Assembly: GCA_043802925.1 (NCBI GenBank)
Contig: JAZDKP010000303.1
Span: 1-14,886 of the forward strand
Direction: 5' to 3'
Length of the DNA: 14,886 nt
DNA from: JAZDKP01 sp043802925
GTDB lineage: Bacteria; Fibrobacterota; OXYB2-FULL-49-7; JAEUSG01
A model generated the notes under the pieces. The model searched no databases. It was not told the origin of the DNA and saw only the letters and a program-made list of their open reading frames with translations. The position numbers were made by a program, and so were the translations under genes. This document shows positions 1 to 5,885 of this stretch, piece after piece (the first letter of the stretch is position 1; each line of letters opens with the position of its first letter).

Positions 1-15
1 GACGGCCTCGCTCAT
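1..15 (-). CDS. 5' end of an unidentified gene, cut by the window edge
   Basis: An ATG at 15 reading leftward opens with M-S-E-A-V and runs off the window, so the product cannot be named. The start is believable because a good Shine-Dalgarno (AGGTGA on the minus strand, about 22-27) lies a few bases upstream. The DNA in front of it (16-116) is AT-rich, as expected for a promoter region, and contains the inverted repeat TTGAAA-N6-TTTCAA at 31-48. With only five codons visible the call rests on the start context alone. Confidence 0.35.
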
Positions 16-116
16 TGAACTCACCTGAAATTGAAACATATTTTTCAACTATAACACTTTCCAGCTTTGTATCCATCACCATGCCAATAAAATAACTTAT
101 TCATGATTAATATGGC

Positions 117-458
117 ATGTTTATTTTGGCGCAACACCTTACCTTTTCAGGGTTCCCCATCGATGTGTTCAACTCGACCCATGTTTTAAAAGAAATTCAA
201 AAGAGAGGAGACGCAGGCTTAATCTTAAGCCCCAACCCCTTCAACCCTTCGACAACCATTCTTCTGCCTACCGTTGAGGAACCCGTGACCCTGCGGATTT
301 TTTCAGCAAACGGGTGTTGTGTCGTTGATCTCTCCAAAGAGGCCGCGGGAACATGCCGGGTGCCATGGGTCGCGTCTTCGCGGCCTTCAGGTATATATTT
401 GATTAAATTTTGCTCAGGCAACAAGGTCTGGGAGAAAAAGGCGGTACTCATCCGATAA
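117..458 (+). pseudogene. Orphan FlgD-Ig / type IX sorting-like C-terminal domain fragment
   Basis: A 113-residue reading frame whose last ~76 residues look like the C-terminal tail domain of a secreted FCB-group protein. It begins L-S-P-N-P-F-N-P-S-T-T (about residues 37-47), continues with strands like V-T-L-R-I-F, and ends with S-G-I-Y-L-I-K-F and the basic tail K-K-A-V-L-I-R. In the family this domain (FlgD-like Ig or type A sorting domain) sits behind a large catalytic or adhesive part and directs export. Here there is no signal peptide and no such part: an in-frame TAA at 108-110 lies just before the ATG. The plain reading is the leftover 3' end of a degraded gene; a small real protein is less likely. 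It is the only plus-strand gene-like feature and converges on the next gene with a 28-bp gap. Confidence 0.5.
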
Positions 459-486
459 TAACACTGGACCGCGTCGGCCTTTCCTT

Positions 487-1053
487 TTAAGGTTTTAACG
501 TCTCGGCCAGCGTCTGGTGCATGAACAGCCGGAGCGCGCTGTTATAACGTTGCAATTCCTTCCGGACATTGTCAAGCCACTGCTGAATCAGCGAAAGCTC
601 TGCCAGGGAGACTTTTTTCAGCCACTCGATATTGTGTTCCCCGATATCATACATCAGCCATAACTCCTGGCCCACGATTTTTCCACTGGGGATTTGTTTG
701 ACAATGGCCGCGGGCCGGTGGTGAAAGCACTCCCGCTCGCCTTCAAAGGGGACGGCCAGTGTGATGGCCGCCTGGTGGTGGTAAAAGGGCTCGTTTTTAT
801 GAAGCACGAAACCGCCGGCGTCGTGGCTGACGTCCAGGTGCAGTTCGTTCTGGCGGTGGACGTAGCGTTTATCCTCAAAAAGAACCGGCGCGGCAATCCG
901 GTAGCGGACGAAAAGCGCCCCGGCCATGGCGTCGACGTCATCATGCGTTTCGGGCGGATCCAACCGCCCGAGTTCATGCTTGACCAGCTGAAGCCGTTCT
1001 TCAAACAGGTTGCGGAGATCACCTTTTCGGGTAAAGAGGGGTTCGGGTCGCAT
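487..1053 (-). CDS. Hypothetical protein, 188 aa, unknown function
   Basis: I do not recognise this family. The 188-residue product is hydrophilic, with no signal peptide or membrane segment. The middle is rich in His and aromatic residues (H-L-D-V-S-H-D at about 72-78, F-Y-H-H-Q-A-A around 90, E-C-F-H-H-R-P around 110). The C-terminal ~60 residues look helical and amphipathic (I-E-W-L-K-K-V through R-L-F-M-H-Q-T-L). Codon use matches the GC-rich neighbours and the frame is open throughout, which argues it is real. It lies 39 bp downstream of the toxin gene in the same orientation, so it may be co-transcribed with the toxin-antitoxin pair. There is no clear Shine-Dalgarno at the ATG at 1053, and the minus-strand DNA just upstream has a T-rich run (about 1068-1079), so the start is uncertain. 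Confidence 0.6.
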   Translation of the reverse strand: MRPEPLFTRKGDLRNLFEERLQLVKHELGRLDPPETHDDVDAMAGALFVRYRIAAPVLFEDKRYVHRQNELHLDVSHDAGGFVLHKNEPFYHHQAAITLAVPFEGERECFHHRPAAIVKQIPSGKIVGQELWLMYDIGEHNIEWLKKVSLAELSLIQQWLDNVRKELQRYNSALRLFMHQTLAETLKP

Positions 1054-1092
1054 GGGGGTAATGAAGAATATAAAAAAAATGGGGCGTACGTG

Positions 1093-1458
1093 TCAGTCCT
1101 GCTGCGGCTTTCGCACGCGTATCCGGTGTGGTTCAACAATGGTCACGCAATGACGCAAACCCTTCAGGCCGCCATTGCGGACAAATGCTTCCACCATGGT
1201 ATTGACGGACAAGGGCGACATGGACTCTGGACGGAACAAAACGATACCGGGATGCGAGCCGGGAGGATATTTTCTCAAGTCCGCGAATTCCAAATCCAGT
1301 GTGAACAACATCCTGTCTTCAGCTCTGCAGGCCGATGCAATCCGGGTATCGGGTTCGGAAAGAAGGTCTTCATCCCGGACCGTTTCGATATTGTGTCCGA
1401 GGCTGTGGAGGAGGGGTTTCAGGCGGATCGAAAGGTTTTCGTCGAGTTTGATTCTCAT
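1093..1458 (-). CDS. DUF5615-family PIN-like toxin (predicted ribonuclease)
   Basis: A 121-residue protein of the DUF5615 / Mut7-C PIN-like family, usually the toxin of a type II toxin-antitoxin pair and presumed to be a metal-dependent RNase. It opens with the family signature M-R-I-K-L-D-E-N-L-S (acidic D6, E7), then R-D-E-D-L-L (about 28-33), D37, and L-F-T-L-D-L-E-F-A-D (51-60, D55 and D60), followed by the typical H-P-G-I-V-L-F-R. These acidic residues are the expected metal ligands of a PIN-like fold. I place the start at 1458 rather than eight codons upstream because it begins at the conserved MRIKLDEN and gives an ATGA overlap with the stop of the DUF433 gene, the usual translational coupling of such pairs. 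Length is normal for the family. RNase activity is inferred from the family. Confidence 0.85.
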   Translation of the reverse strand: MRIKLDENLSIRLKPLLHSLGHNIETVRDEDLLSEPDTRIASACRAEDRMLFTLDLEFADLRKYPPGSHPGIVLFRPESMSPLSVNTMVEAFVRNGGLKGLRHCVTIVEPHRIRVRKPQQD

Positions 1459-1694
1459 GCGACGGCGGGTTTCCAGACACATTCCTGCGCCAGGTCTGCG
1501 GCGTAAGCCAGCGCGGCTCTGATATCGCGGAGTGTCAATTGTGGATAATGCTCCAGGATTTCATCCAACCGCATTCCTTCGGCAAGCCCGTCCAAAATCA
1601 CTGCGATTTCGATTCGTGTATTGCGGATGCAGGGTTTACCACCGCAAACGCCCGGTTTTACCGACACAAGGGGTTTTATTTGTTTCCGTTTCAT
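1455..1694 (-). CDS. DUF433-family antitoxin
   Basis: A 79-residue DUF433 protein, the usual antitoxin partner of DUF5615 toxins. The diagnostic stretch is P-G-V-C-G-G-K-P-C-I-R-N-T-R-I (about 14-28), followed by I-L-D-G-L-A-E-G, E-I-L-E-H-Y-P-Q-L and a C-terminal A-A-L-A-Y-A-A helix. The family has a helix-turn-helix-like fold, so it probably binds its own promoter as well as the toxin, as typical antitoxins do (inference). I use the ATG at 1694 and not the in-frame ATG at 1736: the family domain starts just after the former, and a good promoter at 1708-1736 would otherwise fall inside the gene. It overlaps the toxin gene by four bases. Confidence 0.85.
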   Translation of the reverse strand: MKRKQIKPLVSVKPGVCGGKPCIRNTRIEIAVILDGLAEGMRLDEILEHYPQLTLRDIRAALAYAADLAQECVWKPAVA

Positions 1695-1707
1695 GATTGA
1701 ACCTGTA

Positions 1708-1736
1708 ATTGTAAAATATAAATTTTCTGAAGGCAA
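1708..1736 (-). promoter_or_regulatory. Predicted sigma-70-type promoter of the toxin-antitoxin pair
   Basis: On the minus strand, TTGCCT (1731-1736) and TACAAT (1708-1713) are separated by exactly 17 bp of AT-rich DNA, close to the sigma-70 consensus in both boxes. The predicted transcription start would be near 1701, leaving a leader of only about seven bases before the ATG at 1694, so the message would be nearly leaderless. It lies in the 66-bp gap after hgcB, so the toxin-antitoxin pair can be expressed independently of the hgcAB transcript. No hairpin terminator is visible between hgcB and this promoter. Confidence 0.5.
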
Positions 1737-1760
1737 ACCAAGCGGGACGGGAAAATTATC

Positions 1761-2066
1761 TCATCCGCAGCAACTGGAACCGCCCTTGGGCCCGCAGTCG
1801 CACGAGGCTTCGGTGCCCCGCAGCCATCCCAGGATGACGCCAGCCGCGCAACCCACGCCCGCGCGCACCGAGAGCGCGCTTTCCGGGCAGTTCCGCGCGC
1901 AGGCACCGCACTCCATGCAGGCATCGCGGTCCATCAGCACGGCCTTGCGTGATTCAATGCGGAAGACCGCGTGCGGGCAGACCTTTTCGCACATACCGCA
2001 ACCTGTGCATTTTTCTGAGTCAAGTACGAGCGTGGTCACGCCCGAAAGATACCGGAATCCATCCAT
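1761..2066 (-). CDS. hgcB: HgcB, 2x[4Fe-4S] ferredoxin of mercury methylation
   Basis: A 101-residue ferredoxin-like protein that partners HgcA. It is thought to reduce the HgcA corrinoid so it can be remethylated, and to bind or pass Hg(II)/methylmercury through cysteine thiols. Two 4Fe-4S motifs are clear: C-T-G-C-G-M-C-E-K-V-C-P (20-31) and C-M-E-C-G-A-C-A-R-N-C-P (50-61). The C-M-E-C-G-A form in the second is characteristic of HgcB and unlike ordinary ferredoxins. Cys73 matches the extra conserved Cys described in the Pseudodesulfovibrio mercurii protein, and the end S-S-C-C-G supplies the vicinal Cys pair (99-100). An additional C-D-C (89-91) lies in the tail. The start is the ATG at 2066, sharing one base with the hgcA stop (TAATG), with Shine-Dalgarno GAGGA at 2072-2076. 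The frame stays open further upstream, but that part is the complement frame of hgcA. Confidence 0.95.
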   Translation of the reverse strand: MDGFRYLSGVTTLVLDSEKCTGCGMCEKVCPHAVFRIESRKAVLMDRDACMECGACARNCPESALSVRAGVGCAAGVILGWLRGTEASCDCGPKGGSSCCG

Positions 2067-3079
2067 TATATTCCTCGTCCGATAAAACGACCCGCAATCC
2101 AGAGGATAATCCCCAACCCCGCAGCCCCGGCCTGTAGCGGCACGGCCAGCCGCATTTCCTTGAGCACGCCCGAAAGCGATGTGAACGGGGTGGCGCCCGT
2201 AAAGTTCATGGCCAGGAATGAGGAGAACGCCGGGATCATGAGCGACCATGCCGCCTTGTCGATGCCGCTCAGGGCCTGAAAATGGGCGCTGAGAAGCCAG
2301 AGTAAAGCCACGCCCAGTCCGCCCGTGAGAGCCCCTTTGACCGCAAAGGCGCGGCCCGGAATCCGGGGTAGGAACAAGGGTGTCAGGACCGCGCCCGAGA
2401 GAAGGGCCATGCACAGGAGCGATATGGAGAGCAGACCGGTCGTGCGTACCGCGTCCAACGAATAGCCGTGGCGTGTGAGCCCTGACAGGAGCAGGGCCAG
2501 GGCCGCTGCGGTCAGCGCGGGCACGGCCGCACCCACGACCTCCACGGGCACGAGCACCCACCGCTCGCGGAATGTGAAGGTGGCCGTACGCATGGCCGCA
2601 TCTGTCCGGCAGCCCGCATCCAGGAATGCTGGGAGGTCCGCTGCGCGTACCGGGCCGTACACGACCGAAAAGCCGGTTTCGGCCCGGACCGTGTGCGCGG
2701 CCGTGCCCGGCGCCCCGAGCTGGGGCACAATGAGGCGCCGGTGCGTCACAGCGGATGCGAGATCCGTTTCACGGACACGACGGACAATTTCCGCGGTGCC
2801 AAAGGTCCCCTTCCCAGCCGCGCACCAGACGTTGATGCCCTTTGTGTCAATTACCAGCAGCCAGGCGGGCCGTCCGGCCATGGCGCGGCGCAGGAGGTCA
2901 AAACTCATTTTGTAGTTCGCGGAGACAAGGACCGGGGAATCGGGCGAAGGGGTATTCAGCGCGTAAAGGCCGGGCAGCACGCGATAGCCCATGCGACCGA
3001 GGCCCCAGCGCGCCTTCCAGGCGCCGAGCAGGTCGCGGAAAGTCCAGGGTGAACGGATAGTGGAAATAGCGGGAGTCAT
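2066..3079 (-). CDS. hgcA: HgcA, corrinoid protein of mercury methylation
   Basis: A 337-residue membrane corrinoid protein that transfers a methyl group from methylcobalamin to Hg(II), making methylmercury. The methyl group is thought to come from the methyl-tetrahydrofolate pool. The defining cap-helix motif N-V-W-C-A-A-G-K is present at 83-90; Cys86 corresponds to the cobalt-ligating Cys93 of the P. mercurii protein. Residues 1 to about 170 form the soluble corrinoid-binding (CFeSP-like) domain, with the family-like P-V-L-V-S-A-N-Y-K at 49-57. From about 178 on there are roughly five hydrophobic segments (near 178-200, 213-236, 246-266, 277-295, 312-333), the usual HgcA membrane domain. 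Length is normal, so the gene appears intact. The ATG at 3079 has no strong ribosome site and lies 15 bp after the small Cys-rich gene, suggesting coupling. The next gene is hgcB, as in known methylators. Confidence 0.96.
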   Translation of the reverse strand: MTPAISTIRSPWTFRDLLGAWKARWGLGRMGYRVLPGLYALNTPSPDSPVLVSANYKMSFDLLRRAMAGRPAWLLVIDTKGINVWCAAGKGTFGTAEIVRRVRETDLASAVTHRRLIVPQLGAPGTAAHTVRAETGFSVVYGPVRAADLPAFLDAGCRTDAAMRTATFTFRERWVLVPVEVVGAAVPALTAAALALLLSGLTRHGYSLDAVRTTGLLSISLLCMALLSGAVLTPLFLPRIPGRAFAVKGALTGGLGVALLWLLSAHFQALSGIDKAAWSLMIPAFSSFLAMNFTGATPFTSLSGVLKEMRLAVPLQAGAAGLGIILWIAGRFIGRGI

Positions 3080-3094
3080 GGCGCGCTTAATGCA

Positions 3095-3334
3095 TCAGCG
3101 TTTGAGGAATGCGACAACCAGCACGATAGCGGCAAGGGCCAGGAGCGAGATCCAGAATATACGCCGGGATTTTGACGGAACGTTGCCGCAACCGCACGAG
3201 GTGCCGGCGGCCTGATGGGGCGGGGCGCTTAAATCGAGATTGGAACGGTGCATGATTTCGGTATCATTGTCCCGCTCCTCGAGGTTGCCGTTTACTTCCT
3301 TGCCGCAGCATTTGGTTTCATCTTTCGGGCACAT
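3095..3334 (-). CDS. Small Cys-rich tail-anchored membrane protein upstream of hgcA
   Basis: I do not recognise this 79-residue protein as a named family. It has five cysteines: Cys2, an adjacent pair K-C-C-G (9-10), and S-C-G-C-G (47 and 49). A charged, Asp/Glu-rich stretch (about 19-26) separates the two clusters. One hydrophobic helix (about 59-77, F-W-I-S-L-L-A-L-A-A-I-V-L-V-V-A-F) ends the protein, preceded by K-S-R-R. The positive charges suggest the cysteine part faces the cytoplasm, the side where HgcA and HgcB cysteines act. The gene is well supported: Shine-Dalgarno GAGG at 3340-3343 five bases before the ATG, 22 bp after the GNAT gene stop, and 15 bp before hgcA. Metal or thiol binding is inference from cysteine spacing and position. 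It could instead be a generic Cys-containing membrane peptide unrelated to mercury. Confidence 0.75.
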   Translation of the reverse strand: MCPKDETKCCGKEVNGNLEERDNDTEIMHRSNLDLSAPPHQAAGTSCGCGNVPSKSRRIFWISLLALAAIVLVVAFLKR

Positions 3335-3356
3335 GCTTTCCTCTTTTCTTTATAAT

Positions 3357-4343
3357 TTAAGCGATGTCTTTACGGAAATAGTCGCGGAAAATGCCCTGGG
3401 CCGCAAAACTTTCTTTGAAGCGACCGAGGCCATAGTTGGGGGCCATGTTCACGGTGAACAGGCCGAGGTCATAGTATTTCTGGTTCCATCCGAGGACCGT
3501 ACGGAGCGTTTCGTAATAGAGCAGGTTGGTGGGGCGTACCTCCTGGTAATCCATCCGGTGGCTGATGTAAAAGGCCACGGACGCGTCGCGGTTGGCCTTG
3601 AGGAGCCAGATGCCTGCGATCATTTTCCCCTTAAAATAGGCGCCGAACAGGAAGACACGGTCTGGAAAGCGGCGCTTGATGTCGAGCATCTCCTCCACCG
3701 TATGCACGGGTTTTACGTTGTGGCGAAGGCCGAGGTTTTTTTCCAGAATATGGTAGTAGGTGCGGTAGGCCTCGTCAGAGTCGTCATTGCGGACCGTGAC
3801 ACCCGCGGTCACGGCCTTTTTGATGGCGCGGCGGCACGCGGCGTCAAAGGTGGAGAGCACGTCGCCATCGGGGTAGTTCAGCGTGATGACGCTGGTGATT
3901 TCGCGCTTTTTAAAGCCGAAGCCCTCGCGTGAAAGGATAAAGTCCATGTGGTGATTCTGGCGGCGCCCGAAAAAAAGCGGAGGCAGGGTAATTTCAACAC
4001 GTTTGAACTTATGTTCCTTTAGATAGTCAAGAAATGTGCAGACCACCGCGTCCGTGTCCGAGAGACCGAAGTCCTCGGGAACCACAAAGCCGCCGAACGA
4101 AGTGCCCGCGTAAGAGACGAAGGTCTTTCCGGCTTCGCTTTGCGTGATGCAGCCCGGGATGACGCAGGAGATTTTCCCGTTCAGCGAAATCAGGTGGTGG
4201 AAGTTTTCGAACCGTCCTTCGGGGTGGTAGCCGAGGAACTTTTGGGTATGGTAGAGGGTCCCGTTATTGGAATTTTCGACAATGGATTCCCAGAGCTCAA
4301 GGTGCTTTTTTGAATAGGGGATAATCTCGGCCTTTTTGTCCAT
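3357..4343 (-). CDS. FemAB-like GNAT-family transferase (BioF2-like acyl/aminoacyltransferase)
   Basis: A 328-residue protein of the FemAB / Acetyltransf_6 type, with two GNAT-like halves. The second half is clearest, about residues 165-315: F-D-A-A-C-R-R-A-I-K-K-A (166-177) is the typical start of the domain, followed by F-G-A-Y-F-K-G-K-M-I-A-G (233-244), a strand ending Y-Y-D-L-G-L (290-295) and the family-like closing G-L-G-R-F-K-E-S-F (305-313). Members add amino acids to peptidoglycan precursors or acylate envelope polymers; the substrate here cannot be read from sequence. There is no signal peptide, so it probably acts in the cytoplasm. Its ATG follows directly after the lnt stop (TAAATG), so it is translated with lnt, which supports an envelope role. 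Confidence 0.8.
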   Translation of the reverse strand: MDKKAEIIPYSKKHLELWESIVENSNNGTLYHTQKFLGYHPEGRFENFHHLISLNGKISCVIPGCITQSEAGKTFVSYAGTSFGGFVVPEDFGLSDTDAVVCTFLDYLKEHKFKRVEITLPPLFFGRRQNHHMDFILSREGFGFKKREITSVITLNYPDGDVLSTFDAACRRAIKKAVTAGVTVRNDDSDEAYRTYYHILEKNLGLRHNVKPVHTVEEMLDIKRRFPDRVFLFGAYFKGKMIAGIWLLKANRDASVAFYISHRMDYQEVRPTNLLYYETLRTVLGWNQKYYDLGLFTVNMAPNYGLGRFKESFAAQGIFRDYFRKDIA

Positions 4344-5885
4344 TTACGGTTTTCCGGGAAGAAGGGGGCGAAAAACAACGGATAAAAGATACAATATTAA
4401 AGCGAAGAGGCAACACCATCCAACGAGGTCACCATGCCGGCGGTAGAAGGTCGTCACTGGGGCCACATCCAGGGTCCGCGTCACAGTGGCGCGCGTATAG
4501 ATGTCCGGCGCGGGCGACTGGCGGCCGTACGCGTCCACGAACGCGGTGATGCCCGTGTTTGCGCACTGCGCGGCCGGGATTCCATTCTCCACGGCCCGGA
4601 AGCGCATGATGTTCATGTGCTGGTAGGGCATGCCCGACCGGCCGTACCAGCCGTCGTTGGTGATCTCGAACATGACCTGCCCTCCTGCGCGGGCAAAGGC
4701 GCGGATGTGGTCCGGGTAGACCACCTCGTAGCAGATGGGGGTGAAAAAGCGCACTCCCTTGAGGTCGAACAGCCGGAGTTCCCTGCCCGGCGTGAAGTCG
4801 CCGCCGCCGAGGTCCACGCGGCTGATGAGCGGGAAAAAGCCCTGGAAGGGGAGGCGCTCGCCGAACGGGACCAATCGCATCTTGTCGTATTTGTGGGGTG
4901 GAAGGCCCGGCCGCACATAAAAAGCCGAACAGAAGAAGTCATAGCCGCGGCGCGCCGCTTTGTTCGTTTCGTAATCAATGCTGCCAAAGAGGAGCGGGAG
5001 GTTGAGCGAGTCCGAGAGCCGTTGCACGCGGTACCGGTAGAGGGCGTGGTGCTTGAAATAGGCGGGCAGCGCGCTTTCGGCCCAGACCACGAGGTCGATG
5101 TTGCCGGACTCTGCGGCTTCGCGCGTCATGCGCAACTGGAGTTCCACAATGGAGTCCGTGAAGGTACGGTTCCATTTTGCGTACGAGTCAACGTTGGACT
5201 GGAGCAGCGCCACGGTGAGCGGTTTTCCGGTCAGCGGCCAGCGCAGGCGTAGCGTGCCATAGGCAAAGAGGCCCGCGTGCAGCAGGAAAACGATGAGGAG
5301 CGGTGCGGCTGCTGCGGCGGGTCGTTTGCGGCTGGTAAAGGCCACAAAGAGCAGGACCGCTGAAAGGGCAATGAGGAACGTGTACAGGTGCACGCCGCCA
5401 ATGGAAAGCGCCTGGATGAGCGCGTCCGAACCGCCGTAGGTGTAGCCCGTGGTAATCCACGGAAAGGACATCTCCCCAAGTTCGCGCAGTTTTTCCTGCC
5501 CGGTCCAGAGCAGTGGAAAAAGCAGGAGGGCGCGCGTGCGGTACGGTTCCGCGGCCCGCCGTGTAAGCAGGGCCGTGAGCGCGGGCCAAAGGGATTGGAA
5601 GGCGATGAAAAGGATCATGCCGGCCCCGAGCGCCACGACCAGCCCCTCCTGCATGAGCTTGGGAATCCAGTAGAGGAGCCCGGTGTTGCATACTGCGCCG
5701 GAAATCAGACCGGATATAAAGGCCTGTTTGCGCGTGCCTGTGACCCAAAGCCCGCACAGGAGCGCGAGTGAAATGGGTGCAAAGAACCAAAGGCTGAAAG
5801 GCGGGTGGCCGAGGAAAAGTAGGAGGCCGGAGAGCGCGGCGAGGCCGGCGCGTACGCGGTTACTCATGGATGGCATCGCTATCAT
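4344..5885 (-). CDS. lnt: Apolipoprotein N-acyltransferase
   Basis: Lnt adds the third acyl chain to the N-terminal Cys of lipoproteins, the last step of lipoprotein maturation, in the inner membrane. The 513-residue product has several N-terminal membrane segments (about 13-210) and a nitrilase-like periplasmic domain (about 224-470). The catalytic triad is visible: E270 in V-V-W-A-E-S, K335 in Y-D-K-M-R-L-V-P-F-G-E, and C385 in T-P-I-C-Y-E, at nearly the same positions as E267/K335/C387 of E. coli. A last helix (about 487-505) closes the protein. Three in-frame ATGs compete (5885, 5876, 5867). GGAGAGG lies only three bases before the first and about twelve before the second, and 5867 would start right at the hydrophobic region, so the start is unsettled by six codons. 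All overlap or abut the end of rsmI. Confidence 0.93.
   Translation of the reverse strand: MIAMPSMSNRVRAGLAALSGLLLFLGHPPFSLWFFAPISLALLCGLWVTGTRKQAFISGLISGAVCNTGLLYWIPKLMQEGLVVALGAGMILFIAFQSLWPALTALLTRRAAEPYRTRALLLFPLLWTGQEKLRELGEMSFPWITTGYTYGGSDALIQALSIGGVHLYTFLIALSAVLLFVAFTSRKRPAAAAAPLLIVFLLHAGLFAYGTLRLRWPLTGKPLTVALLQSNVDSYAKWNRTFTDSIVELQLRMTREAAESGNIDLVVWAESALPAYFKHHALYRYRVQRLSDSLNLPLLFGSIDYETNKAARRGYDFFCSAFYVRPGLPPHKYDKMRLVPFGERLPFQGFFPLISRVDLGGGDFTPGRELRLFDLKGVRFFTPICYEVVYPDHIRAFARAGGQVMFEITNDGWYGRSGMPYQHMNIMRFRAVENGIPAAQCANTGITAFVDAYGRQSPAPDIYTRATVTRTLDVAPVTTFYRRHGDLVGWCCLFALILYLLSVVFRPLLPGKP

Noticed and set aside
80..119. Inverted repeat CATGCCA / TGGCATG with a 26-bp spacer
   Set aside because: Seven-base arms with a long spacer are easily found by chance; there is no U-run and no link to a supported gene start.
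459..500. Possible terminator between the converging fragment and the 188-aa gene
   Set aside because: Only a 4-bp CCTT/AAGG stem is visible, without a stable GC hairpin, so I do not call it.
1695..1736. Longer DUF433 start at 1736
   Set aside because: The added 14 residues fall on a good -35/-10 promoter and lie outside the conserved domain.
1761..2561. HgcB extended to 266 residues by an upstream start
   Set aside because: The extra 165 residues are an out-of-frame reading of hgcA with low-complexity Arg/Gly content. The ATG at 2066 has a good ribosome site and gives a normal HgcB length.
3335..3378. A separate promoter for the small gene and hgcAB
   Set aside because: A TTATAA box exists but the best -35 match (TTCCGT, 16 bp away) is poor; read-through from lnt and the GNAT gene is simpler.
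4434..5252. A 272-codon plus-strand open frame opposite lnt
   Set aside because: It is antisense to the region encoding the Lnt catalytic triad; Arg/Gly/Val-rich translation with no domain.
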